Shown: positions 45,302-52,986 of the stretch, piece by piece
Position numbering within the stretch: position 1 is the first letter of the stretch
How the letters are laid out: the number at the start of each line of letters is the position of its first letter
Assembly: GCA_019638255.1 (NCBI GenBank)
Contig: JAHBUD010000001.1
Location: 2,914,001-2,978,000, forward strand
DNA from: Cyclobacteriaceae bacterium
GTDB taxonomy: Bacteria > Bacteroidota > Bacteroidia > Cytophagales > Cyclobacteriaceae
DNA length: 64,000 nt
Direction: 5' to 3'
The notes under the pieces: generated by a model
Databases searched by the model: none
The model's input: only the letters and a program-made list of their open reading frames with translations
Told to the model about the DNA's origin: nothing
Position numbers and translations under genes: made by a program

Positions 45302-45318
45302 GTTCCACAGGGTTCCAC
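45302..45318 (+). promoter_or_regulatory. Direct GTTCCAC repeat upstream of parA, possible parS-like half sites
   Basis: gttccac occurs twice with a three-base gap (45302-45308 and 45312-45318), just upstream of the parA promoter box. GTTCCAC resembles one half of the parS palindrome bound by ParB, but the two copies are direct, not inverted, so a working parS site is not shown. Confidence 0.2.
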
Positions 45319-45336
45319 GCCCCTTTGTCATTCGTC

Positions 45337-45344
45337 TATATTTG
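45337..45344 (+). promoter_or_regulatory. -7 promoter box of the parAB operon
   Basis: TATATTTG, a perfect TAnnTTTG, about 72 bases before the parA ATG. The -33 region is weak. Between it and parA lies an imperfect palindrome, tgatcccgat/atcggtatca, at 45350-45373. Confidence 0.5.
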
Positions 45345-45416
45345 CACTCCTGATCCCGATCGCTATCGGTATCAAGACTTATTTTTTAGACGTTAACATT
45401 CATTTATTCGAAGGGG

Positions 45417-46193
45417 ATGGGAAAAATCATCGCGATTGCCAATCAAAAAGGTGGCGTAGGTAAAACTACATCAGCCATTAACCTTGCCGCCAGTTTGGCT
45501 GTATTAGAGAAGAAAACCTTGCTGGTGGATGCCGATCCGCAGGCCAATTCAACTTCGGGCTTAGGCATTAACCCGAAAGAAGTTGAGACAGGACTATATG
45601 AATGCATGATCGATGGTACCGATCCGCGTGAAGTGATCGTAAAAAATGATCAGCTCAAATTTCTGGATATCCTTCCCTCCCACATCGACCTGGTTGGTGT
45701 TGAGGTAGAAATGGTGAGCATTGAAAGCCGGGAAGAAAAGATGCGGAACGCACTTGAGAAAATTAAAGATTCATACGATTTCATCATCATCGACTGCTCG
45801 CCTTCATTAGGCTTGATTACGATCAACGCACTTACGGCAGCCGACTCGGTAATTATTCCGGTGCAGTGCGAATATTTTGCATTGGAAGGATTGGGTAAGC
45901 TACTCAACACCATTAAAATTATTCAAACACGGCTCAACCCCCGGTTGGAGATTGAAGGCATTCTGCTTACGCTATACGACTCCAGAACAAGTCTTGGTAA
46001 CCAGGTTGTGGAAGAAGTGCGTACGCATTTCAGCAAAATGACTTTTCAAACCATCATCCCACGAAATGTAAAGCTCAGCGAATCGCCAAGCTTTGGTTTG
46101 CCGGTAATTATACACGATGCCGAAAGTAAAGGCGCCATTAGCTACCTGAATATGGCACATGAAGTAATCGATAAAAATACTACAGCGAAATGA
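45417..46193 (+). CDS. parA: Chromosome-partitioning ATPase ParA (Soj)
   Basis: This 258-residue deviant Walker ATPase starts MGKIIAIANQKGGVGKTTSA; the signature lysine of KGGVGKT is present. It continues with LLVDADPQANSTSGLG, DFIIIDCSPSLGLITINAL and IPVQCEYFALEGL. With ParB it drives origin segregation. The start at 45417 is fixed by this motif; an overlapping 80-codon frame at 45221 is not real. The stop overlaps the parB start by four bases. Confidence 0.96.
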   Translation: MGKIIAIANQKGGVGKTTSAINLAASLAVLEKKTLLVDADPQANSTSGLGINPKEVETGLYECMIDGTDPREVIVKNDQLKFLDILPSHIDLVGVEVEMVSIESREEKMRNALEKIKDSYDFIIIDCSPSLGLITINALTAADSVIIPVQCEYFALEGLGKLLNTIKIIQTRLNPRLEIEGILLTLYDSRTSLGNQVVEEVRTHFSKMTFQTIIPRNVKLSESPSFGLPVIIHDAESKGAISYLNMAHEVIDKNTTAK

Positions 46194-47086
46194 GCAAGAA
46201 AAAAGCATTGGGCAGAGGATTGAACGCCTTACTCAGCGACAGCGCAAGCGAAGAAAAACTGGAAACCGATCTTCCGGTTGTTCATCCTTCACCGTCCGGA
46301 AGCATTGCCGAAATTCAGCTTAACCAAATTGAAGTCAATCCCTTTCAACCGCGCACAACGTTCGATCAGGATGCGCTGCAAGAATTGGCAGAGTCTATAA
46401 AAGTACATGGCATCATACAACCCATAACGGTGCGCAGACTGGCCCGCGATCAGTACCAGCTCATTTCCGGTGAGCGCAGGTTTCAGGCATCGCAAATTGC
46501 CGGACTTAAAACTATTCCGGCTTATGTGCGATCAGCCGATGATCAGCAAATGCTGGAGATGGCGTTGATTGAAAACATACAACGCGAAAACCTGAATGCC
46601 ATAGAAATTGCCCTGAGCTATCAGCGGCTAATTTCAGAGTGTAACCTGAACCAGGAAAAATTGGGTGAGCGTGTAGGAAAAAATCGGGCAACCGTTACCA
46701 ACTACCTGCGCTTACTTAAGCTACCCCCCGATGTTCAGATTGCCGTACGCGATAATAAAATCACCATGGGACATGCCCGGGCCATCATCAATGTTGAAAA
46801 TCCCGATCAGCAACTATTCATCTTCAAGAAAATTCTTGCAGAAGATTTATCGGTACGAAAAGTTGAAGAATTGGTACGCACCCTTGGCCAGTCTACCGAA
46901 AAGGAACCCAAAACCACTACTGCAGGAGGAGCTAATCGCGAAATTTCCAATCTACAATCCCAGCTTTCATCACACTTTGGCACTCGTGTTGTTGTGAAAA
47001 GTGATGGTAAAAAAGGCGAGATTAAAATACCTTTCTTGTCGGTAGAGGACTTAAACCGGATTTTAGACATTCTAAAGATGCATTAA
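46190..47086 (+). CDS. parB: Chromosome-partitioning protein ParB (Spo0J)
   Basis: This is 298 residues. The N-terminal KKKALGRGLNALLS tail interacts with ParA. The CTP-binding ParB domain follows (IELNQIEVNPFQPRTTFD, ELAESIKVHGIIQPITVRR, LISGERRFQASQIAGL with the GERR box, MALIENIQRENLNAIEIA), then the helix-turn-helix (EKLGERVGKNRATVTNYLRLLKLP). The C-terminal dimer segment is intact (HFGTRVVVKSDGKKGEIKIPF). It binds parS sites and spreads as a sliding clamp. It is coupled to parA. Confidence 0.96.
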   Translation: MSKKKALGRGLNALLSDSASEEKLETDLPVVHPSPSGSIAEIQLNQIEVNPFQPRTTFDQDALQELAESIKVHGIIQPITVRRLARDQYQLISGERRFQASQIAGLKTIPAYVRSADDQQMLEMALIENIQRENLNAIEIALSYQRLISECNLNQEKLGERVGKNRATVTNYLRLLKLPPDVQIAVRDNKITMGHARAIINVENPDQQLFIFKKILAEDLSVRKVEELVRTLGQSTEKEPKTTTAGGANREISNLQSQLSSHFGTRVVVKSDGKKGEIKIPFLSVEDLNRILDILKMH

Positions 47087-47115
47087 TCCGGGTACCTTTA
47101 CAGGATGGATGCACT

Positions 47116-47691
47116 ATGCTGAGATTATGCGTAATCATTTTTATTGCCCTTGGCTACCAAGTGCTTGCACAGCGGGACACGGTACTGCTGTCCCCCGCTG
47201 AGCGCGACACGGTACTGCTTAAAAACTATGCACAACGCTACAATCCCCAAAAGGCTTTGTTATACGCTGCCGTGGTACCCGGACTTGGGCAAGTCTACAC
47301 TAAAAAATATTGGAAATTGCCGTTGGTTTATGGCGGTATTGGGGCCACTGGCTATGCCATAAACTTTTATCAACAAGGATATCAGGAGTTCAGAGGTCAA
47401 TTATTCTACAACCTTGAAAATGGCTTGAGAAACGAAGGTGACGTTAATCCGAATACAGGGTATACAACCGCCCAACTTCGCACCATCACAGATCGTTACA
47501 GACGCGAACGCGATTTCATGCTTATTGTTATGCTTGGTGTTTATGTGCTTCAAATGATTGATGCACACGTTGATGCACATTTAAGGGAGTTTGATTTAAA
47601 TCCTCAACTTCGTGTACGCCTTGAGCCTTCGTTTAATGACGACATGCTGCTCGGCCGAACGGGGGGATTATCGCTAAAAATCAAGTTCTGA
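47116..47691 (+). CDS. DUF5683 protein
   Basis: This 191-residue protein has a signal-like N terminus (MLRLCVIIFIALGYQVLAQ) and at least two further hydrophobic segments. The defining block ALLYAAVVPGLGQVYTKKYWK...LVYGGIGATGYAINF places it in DUF5683, a Bacteroidota envelope family of unknown function. The order parA-parB-DUF5683-dapB-lepB seen here also occurs in other Bacteroidota as far as I recall. The nucleotide run tttgcggtactgc repeats twice early in the gene (RDTVLLSPAERDTVLL). Confidence 0.85.
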   Translation: MLRLCVIIFIALGYQVLAQRDTVLLSPAERDTVLLKNYAQRYNPQKALLYAAVVPGLGQVYTKKYWKLPLVYGGIGATGYAINFYQQGYQEFRGQLFYNLENGLRNEGDVNPNTGYTTAQLRTITDRYRRERDFMLIVMLGVYVLQMIDAHVDAHLREFDLNPQLRVRLEPSFNDDMLLGRTGGLSLKIKF

Positions 47692-47712
47692 TTCTATACA
47701 TAGCGGCCTCAT

Positions 47713-47720
47713 TATACTTG
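47713..47720 (+). promoter_or_regulatory. Possible -7 box of the dapB promoter
   Basis: TATACTTG, one mismatch from TAnnTTTG, about 48 bases before the dapB ATG. No convincing -33 box. Confidence 0.35.
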
Positions 47721-47767
47721 CACCGCGCTGGATGATTAATAGTTTTGTAGCCGCTAATCGTTTTACT

Positions 47768-48475
47768 ATGAAAATTCTTTTACTCGGCTATGGAAAAATG
47801 GGCAAAATCATTGAGCGCATTGCCGTATCGCGCGGACACGAAATCTCCGCTAAGATTGACCTGAACAACCGTGATCAATTAGCACATGTTACTGCTGATG
47901 TGGCTATTGAATTTTCACAGCCTGAAGCAGCCTTCGACAACATCAAATTCTGCCTCGAAAACAACATTCCAATAGTATGCGGCACAACCGGCTGGCTCGA
48001 TCGGCTGACTGAAGTGGAAAAACTTACTCAAACTTGTAATGGAGCCTTCTTTTATGCGTCTAACTTCAGCGTTGGCGTAAACATATTCTTTAAACTCAAC
48101 GAATACCTCGCCTCCATGATAGGAAAACAAAAGGACTATACGGTGCACATCGATGAGATACACCATACCGAAAAGAAAGATGCACCCAGCGGAACAGCTA
48201 TTACCTTGGCCGAGGGTATTTTGAAACACATTCCGGCTTTACAAAAATGGGTGAAGGATAAAGCCGGCAAAGCGGATGAATTACCGATCAGTTCGTTTCG
48301 GATAAATGATATTCCAGGAACGCATCTGGTTAAATATTCGTCCCTAATTGATGACATCGAAATCCGGCACATTGCACATTCGCGCGAAGGCTTTGCGCAA
48401 GGCGCGGTGATGGTGGCCGAATGGATTCCCGGGAAAAAAGGCTTCCTGTCGATGAAAGATTTTTTACAATTCTGA
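47768..48475 (+). CDS. dapB: 4-hydroxy-tetrahydrodipicolinate reductase
   Basis: DapB makes tetrahydrodipicolinate for lysine and diaminopimelate, needed for peptidoglycan. I choose the ATG at 47768 (MKILLLGYGKMGKIIERIAV), which begins directly at the NAD(P)-binding strand; a frame 12 codons longer is possible but has no support. It is 235 residues. Motifs: GYGKMG, IVCGTTGW, the catalytic HHTEKKDAPSGTAITLAE and the closing FAQGAVMVAEWIPGKKGFLSM. It is shorter than the E. coli enzyme (273), as usual in Bacteroidota. Confidence 0.95.
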   Translation: MKILLLGYGKMGKIIERIAVSRGHEISAKIDLNNRDQLAHVTADVAIEFSQPEAAFDNIKFCLENNIPIVCGTTGWLDRLTEVEKLTQTCNGAFFYASNFSVGVNIFFKLNEYLASMIGKQKDYTVHIDEIHHTEKKDAPSGTAITLAEGILKHIPALQKWVKDKAGKADELPISSFRINDIPGTHLVKYSSLIDDIEIRHIAHSREGFAQGAVMVAEWIPGKKGFLSMKDFLQF

Positions 48476-48517
48476 TTGATAATACCTTTATTTGCAGGCT
48501 TTTAAAACCAAGATATC

Positions 48518-49984
48518 GTGAACGCAATTCTTCTTACCTTTTTAATCATCAGGCTGGGCGTAACGCTGGGCTACTGGAAACTTTTTGAAAAGGCTGGCGT
48601 AGCAGGCTGGAAATCACTCATCCCCTTCTATTCTGAATTTGTATTGATGAAGGAAATTGTTGGTAAACCTACCTGGTGGTTTATCTATCTGTTGATTCCG
48701 GTAATGAATTTCTTCACCTACTATGTTTTGATTTTCGAAGTGTTGCGCTGCTATGGTAAGAACTCACTATGGAGCCAAATCCTAATCATCTTTACCGGAT
48801 TCTTCTACCTCATTTACCTCGGCTTTAGTCCTACTGCAAAATATCTAGGCAAACTGGATCAACTTCCTCCTGAAGAAAAGAAATCACCGCTTACCGAATG
48901 GACAGAAGCCATCACCTTTGCTGTTGTTGCGGCCACACTCATTCGATGGTTAATTATGGAAGCCTATACCATTCCAACGCCATCGATGGAGAATTCATTA
49001 TTGGTAGGCGATTTCTTATTTGTTAGTAAGTTCCACTACGGTACGCGTACACCAAAAACTCCGCTGCAACTACCCTTAACACACCAAAAAATTTGGTTCA
49101 CTGAAATTCCCTCGTACGTGGACTGGGTTCAACTGCCACAGTTCCGGTTACCGGGCATTAGTGAGGTAAAGAGTGGCGATGTTGTTGTTTTCAACATCCC
49201 GCCCAAGCGGTTAAATGATAACAAGAATTACCCGGTTGACCTGAAGACCAATTACATCAAGCGATGTGTTGCCGCTGCCGGTGAAACGCTGGAAATTGTT
49301 GATCGAAAGATTTTGGTCGATGGAAAATCACTTAACGATCATGCACTTGTTCAGTGGAGTTATAAAATTTCTGCAACCGGGATCATTAACGAACGTAACC
49401 TCGACAAACTCGGCATCGGCTCAGAAGATTACCAGGTATTGGGCCGACCTGACGACAGCACTGTAGAGTATATCATGTGGATTACCGATGAAAAGGCAAA
49501 TGAAATGAAGGGCCTCCCCTACATTAAATCCGTGACGCTAGAAGACCACGAGTACTCAGCCGGTATCTTTCCGTTTTCAGAATACTATGGTTTCGGTGCT
49601 GGTATGGAAAAAACAAACAAATGGACCCTCGACAACTTCGGGCCGCTTTGGATTCCAAAAAAAGGTGAAACCATTAGCCTAAACGATTCAACCCTATCCT
49701 TGTACGGATACATCATCGTTCACTATGACCATCAGAAGGATGCTAAAATTGTAAATAAGAAACTGCAACTAAACGGTGAAGAAGTTTCCACCTACACGTT
49801 TAACCAGAATTACTATTTTATGATGGGTGATAACCGTCACAACTCACTTGACTCCCGCTACTGGGGCTTTGTGCCAGAAGATCATATTGTAGGAAAAGGA
49901 TTTTTCATCTGGCTATCCATCGATCCAAACCAGAAGTTCTTGAACAAAATCAGGTGGAGCCGTTTCTTTAAAATGATTGACTGA
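48518..49984 (+). CDS. lepB: Signal peptidase I, long Bacteroidota form
   Basis: It starts with GTG at 48518. It is 488 residues, longer than typical signal peptidases. The N-terminal 110 residues form an extra membrane module with several helices (KAGVAGWKSLIPFYSEFVLMK, WWFIYLLIPVMNFF), like DUF5684. The catalytic part then begins: the nucleophile S156 in IPTPSMENSLLVGDFLFVSK and the general-base K248 in NYIKRCVAAAGETLEI. The late box is MGDNRHNSLDSRYWGFVPEDHIVGK. Between the two catalytic boxes lies an insert of about 130 residues. It removes signal peptides from exported proteins. Confidence 0.95.
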   Translation: MNAILLTFLIIRLGVTLGYWKLFEKAGVAGWKSLIPFYSEFVLMKEIVGKPTWWFIYLLIPVMNFFTYYVLIFEVLRCYGKNSLWSQILIIFTGFFYLIYLGFSPTAKYLGKLDQLPPEEKKSPLTEWTEAITFAVVAATLIRWLIMEAYTIPTPSMENSLLVGDFLFVSKFHYGTRTPKTPLQLPLTHQKIWFTEIPSYVDWVQLPQFRLPGISEVKSGDVVVFNIPPKRLNDNKNYPVDLKTNYIKRCVAAAGETLEIVDRKILVDGKSLNDHALVQWSYKISATGIINERNLDKLGIGSEDYQVLGRPDDSTVEYIMWITDEKANEMKGLPYIKSVTLEDHEYSAGIFPFSEYYGFGAGMEKTNKWTLDNFGPLWIPKKGETISLNDSTLSLYGYIIVHYDHQKDAKIVNKKLQLNGEEVSTYTFNQNYYFMMGDNRHNSLDSRYWGFVPEDHIVGKGFFIWLSIDPNQKFLNKIRWSRFFKMID

Positions 49985-50070
49985 GCGTGTTGCGCGTTGC
50001 GGGTTACGAGGTACGCGTTACGGGTTAGTTGATAGATTTAACCCGAAACCCGTAACCCGAAACCCGTTTT
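49984..50070. repeat. Degenerate GGGTTACG/AACCCGTAAC inverted repeat tract
   Basis: gcgttgcgggttacgaggta and cgcgttacgggtta are followed, in the opposite sense, by taacccgaaacccgtaaccc and gaaacccg. The two halves can pair to a long hairpin between the convergent lepB and ung genes. The same words appear at 14995-15066. Confidence 0.55.
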
Positions 50071-50732
50071 CACCAATTAATCTCCTCAAGTCCTTTGCTT
50101 TTCAGGTAGGCATTGGCTTTACTGAAATGCCTGCCACCGAAAAACCCCCGATCAGCCGAGAAGGGCGATGGATGTGCAGACATTAACACCAAGTGCTTCG
50201 TACGATCAATCACTTCACCTTTGCGCTGGGCGTAAGCACCCCATAGCAAAAAAACTACGTTTGATTTCTCGTCAGACACTTTTCGGATCACCGCATCTGT
50301 AAACGTTTCCCATCCTTTATTTTGATGTGAACCTGGAGTTCCTGCACGCACGGTGAGTGTAGCATTGAGCAACAACACCCCCTGATTGGCCCATCGTTCA
50401 AGATTACCATTGGGGGGTATCGGCTTACCCAAATCCTGATGGATTTCTTTAAAAATATTGACCAGCGAAGGCGGAGTTCGCACCTGATCATGCACTGAAA
50501 AACAAAGTCCGTTAGCCTGCCCCGGCCCATGGTAAGGATCCTGACCAATGATTACCACTTTTATGCGATCAAAATCACAGGCATCAAATGCCTTGAATAT
50601 TTCCCGGCCGGGCGGATAAACAACAGCAGTGCTGTATTCGTTCTTTACAAAGGATATTAGCTCCTGGAAATAGGGTTTTTCAAACTCCTGGAGAAGAATA
50701 TTCTTCCAGGAAGGTGCTATTTTAACGTCCAT
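50070..50732 (-). CDS. ung: Uracil-DNA glycosylase
   Basis: Ung removes uracil from DNA in base excision repair. The start at 50732 (MDVKIAPSWKNILLQEFEKP) gives 220 residues, the normal family size; a 19-codon longer frame is less likely. Motifs are complete: the water-activating GQDPYHGPGQANGLCFSV, LLLNATLTVRAGTPGSHQNKGW and the DNA-intercalating HPSPFSADRGFFGGRHFS. It is convergent with lepB across the repeat tract. Confidence 0.97.
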   Translation of the reverse strand: MDVKIAPSWKNILLQEFEKPYFQELISFVKNEYSTAVVYPPGREIFKAFDACDFDRIKVVIIGQDPYHGPGQANGLCFSVHDQVRTPPSLVNIFKEIHQDLGKPIPPNGNLERWANQGVLLLNATLTVRAGTPGSHQNKGWETFTDAVIRKVSDEKSNVVFLLWGAYAQRKGEVIDRTKHLVLMSAHPSPFSADRGFFGGRHFSKANAYLKSKGLEEINW

Positions 50733-50797
50733 TGGTGTATTCTGTAGAGAAATAAAAACCGAAGTTTCACGAAACATTTTTAATTCCAAAAAATTAA

Positions 50798-50805
50798 TAT
50801 TTTTG
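50798..50805 (+). promoter_or_regulatory. -7-like box immediately before apaG
   Basis: TATTTTTG matches TAnnTTTG but ends only five bases before the apaG ATG at 50811. If used, the mRNA would have almost no leader. It may be a chance match in AT-rich DNA. Confidence 0.3.
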
Positions 50806-50810
50806 AACGC

Positions 50811-51197
50811 ATGGTAACCGAAATAACACAGGGAATACGCGTAACCGTAGAAACAGAATACCAGCCGGCTTATTCAAGTCCAAGCCAGTATCACTACGTA
50901 TTCACCTACAAGGTTACTATCGAAAACCAAAGTGAAAACACCATACAGCTTTTGCGCAGACACTGGTATATTTCAGATGCCGGCTATAATTCCCGTGAAG
51001 TTGAGGGCGAAGGTGTGGTAGGCCAACAACCGGTGCTGGAGCCAGGGCAATCACACCAATATGTTTCCGGCTGTAATCTTAAATCGGGAATTGGCAAAAT
51101 GATTGGTACTTATTTAATGGAGCGCGTTGTTGACGGTACCCAACTCACCATTATTATTCCTGAGTTTGTAATGATCGCGCCAATCCGCTTAAACTGA
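50811..51197 (+). CDS. apaG: ApaG/Co2+-Mg2+ efflux domain protein
   Basis: This 128-residue single fibronectin-like domain has the recognisable blocks YHYVFTYKVTIENQSENTIQLL, RRHWYISDAG, VEGEGVVGQQPVLEPG and YVSGCNLKSGIGKMIGTYLM. ApaG is linked to Co2+ resistance and Mg2+ homeostasis in Salmonella, but its biochemical role is unclear. The methyltransferase gene follows with no gap. Confidence 0.94.
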   Translation: MVTEITQGIRVTVETEYQPAYSSPSQYHYVFTYKVTIENQSENTIQLLRRHWYISDAGYNSREVEGEGVVGQQPVLEPGQSHQYVSGCNLKSGIGKMIGTYLMERVVDGTQLTIIIPEFVMIAPIRLN

Positions 51198-51974
51198 TTG
51201 TCTGCTTTTTTTAAGATAAAGACATATTTCAACTACTGGCTGGACGCTGTTGACGAACATTCCCTGCACGCACCCTTCCTGTTCGATCTTTATACCAAAA
51301 TCATCAAGCGTGAGCCCATAACGGTTTCAGCATTTGAAACGTTAAGAAAAAAATTGTCCAATGATCATCGCGAGCTTGAAGTAGAAGATTTTGGTGCAGG
51401 CTCCAAGCATGCATCAGGAACAAAAAGAAAAATCAGCGACATTGCACGAACAACCTTGAGTGATGCGCGCTACTCAGCACTCTACAGTCGCCTTGCCGAA
51501 CATTGCAACGCAAAAACAATTGTTGAATTGGGTACATCCTTTGGCATCAATACCATGTACCTGGCCAACCGACCCGATGCCCGGGTTTATACTTTCGAAG
51601 GATCAACAGCAGTTACTGAAATAGCCTCTATAAGTTTTGAATTTGCCGGGATTAAGAACATTGAACTTGTAAGCGGCAATCTTGACTCTACCCTTAAAGC
51701 TACACTTTCCAGGCTCCCTAAAGTCGATCTTGCTTTCATGGATGCCAATCATCGGCTCGAACCAACCCTCCGCTATTTTGAGGCCTTGCTGGCTCGGTCG
51801 CATCATAAAACCATCATGATAATTGATGACATTCACGACACCCCTGAAATGGAGAAAGCATGGACAGCCATTAAAAACCACCCATTGGTTTACACCAGTA
51901 CCGATCTTTTCCGCTGCGGATTGGTGTTTCTTGATCCATCACTCAACAAACAACACGTTGTATTACAATTTTAA
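51198..51974 (+). CDS. SAM-dependent O-methyltransferase-like protein
   Basis: This 258-residue class-I methyltransferase starts with TTG at 51198, directly after the apaG stop (TGA TTG). The SAM motif I is TIVELGTSFGINTMYLANRP, followed by the acidic end RVYTFEGS. Motif II is VDLAFMDANHRLEPTLRYFE and motif III is TIMIIDDIHDTPEMEKAW. The order and D residues resemble the COMT/MTs 24 group. No substrate can be named. Confidence 0.85.
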   Translation: MSAFFKIKTYFNYWLDAVDEHSLHAPFLFDLYTKIIKREPITVSAFETLRKKLSNDHRELEVEDFGAGSKHASGTKRKISDIARTTLSDARYSALYSRLAEHCNAKTIVELGTSFGINTMYLANRPDARVYTFEGSTAVTEIASISFEFAGIKNIELVSGNLDSTLKATLSRLPKVDLAFMDANHRLEPTLRYFEALLARSHHKTIMIIDDIHDTPEMEKAWTAIKNHPLVYTSTDLFRCGLVFLDPSLNKQHVVLQF

Positions 51975-51977
51975 CCG

Positions 51978-52007
51978 TTGGAATAGCTTCAAATACGTTT
52001 AATTTTG
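51978..52007 (+). promoter_or_regulatory. Promoter of the coiled-coil protein gene
   Basis: TTG at 51978-51980, exactly 19 bases, TAATTTTG at 52000-52007, then 25 bases to the ATG. Both boxes match the Bacteroidota consensus, one of the best promoters in the window. Confidence 0.75.
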
Positions 52008-52032
52008 CACCATTGTAAATTCTGACCTTCTT

Positions 52033-52962
52033 ATGAGCGAATCCACCCAACAGATACAACCGGAAGCACCTAAAAAATCCAACCAGAAGTATACCATCAT
52101 TATTGCCATACTCTCGGTTATCATTATTATTCAGTTTGTCAGTAGCTATTTTAACAAACAGGAACGTGATCAGCTCAAAATTGAGAAATCATCTACAGAA
52201 GAGCAGTTGGCTACGACCATGCAACGGCTCGACCAAATCAGTTCGGAGCTTGATCAGCGCATAGCGGAAATTCAACGCCTGGGGGGTGATATCAGTGAAC
52301 TTACCAAAGCCAAGGAGGAGATTGAGAATGAATTGAAAAGAACCCGCAGGGCTAACGGCCAGGTGATTAAGGAGCTGAAAGATAAAGTGGAGGGCTACGA
52401 ATTATTGTTAAAAAATAAAGACGAAGAAATTGATCGCCTGAAAAATGTTAACAAGGAATTACTAACTGAAAACACCACGCTTAAAGTCCAGAAAAACAAA
52501 CTTGGCGATTCGATTAACCGACTAACCCAAACGAAAGAAGAACTGGCCAGTAAGGTGAGCCTGGCTTCGCAGTTAAAGGTCGAAAACATTCGCATTGTTG
52601 GTGTGAATGATAAAGGTAAGGAGCGGGGATCGCCCTTCCGAAACCGTCAGGTTGGCACCATTAAAATAGAATTTAACCTGGCTGAAAATAATGTAGCTCC
52701 TATTGAGGGTAAAAAAATCCTGATCCGTATTGTAGATCAAAACCACCAGGTTTTATTTGATGTGTCCCGGGGTTCAGGTACGTTCCTTTACAACAGTAAA
52801 GAAGAATTCTATACAGCCTCGCAGGAAATACTCTTCGACAACACCCGGCAAAAGCTAACCTACATTTACGACAAAGGATCGGATTACGCACCTGGTACGT
52901 ATACCCTCGAAGTGTACTGCGATGATTATAAAATGGGAGCTGGTCAGTTCTCAGTAAAATAG
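52033..52962 (+). CDS. Membrane-anchored coiled-coil protein of unknown function
   Basis: This is 309 residues. A cytoplasmic N-terminal tail precedes one membrane helix at about residues 18-38 (YTIIIAILSVIIIIQFVSSYF). A long heptad-rich coiled coil follows at about 45-180 (ERDQLKIEKSSTEEQLATTM..., LKDKVEGYELLLKNKDEEID). A compact C-terminal beta domain lies at about 190-309 (VENIRIVGVNDKGKERGSPF, FNLAENNVAPIEGKKILIRI, YAPGTYTLEVYCDDYKMGAG). The layout suggests a periplasmic spacer protein; function unknown. A short hairpin actgac/gtcagt at 52963-52981 follows the stop. Confidence 0.8.
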   Translation: MSESTQQIQPEAPKKSNQKYTIIIAILSVIIIIQFVSSYFNKQERDQLKIEKSSTEEQLATTMQRLDQISSELDQRIAEIQRLGGDISELTKAKEEIENELKRTRRANGQVIKELKDKVEGYELLLKNKDEEIDRLKNVNKELLTENTTLKVQKNKLGDSINRLTQTKEELASKVSLASQLKVENIRIVGVNDKGKERGSPFRNRQVGTIKIEFNLAENNVAPIEGKKILIRIVDQNHQVLFDVSRGSGTFLYNSKEEFYTASQEILFDNTRQKLTYIYDKGSDYAPGTYTLEVYCDDYKMGAGQFSVK

Positions 52963-52986
52963 ACTGACCTGAATAGTCAGTGTGCT

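Noticed and set aside
45221..45463. 80-codon open frame upstream of and overlapping parA
   Set aside because: It crosses the promoter region and overlaps the parA start in another frame; no family or RBS.
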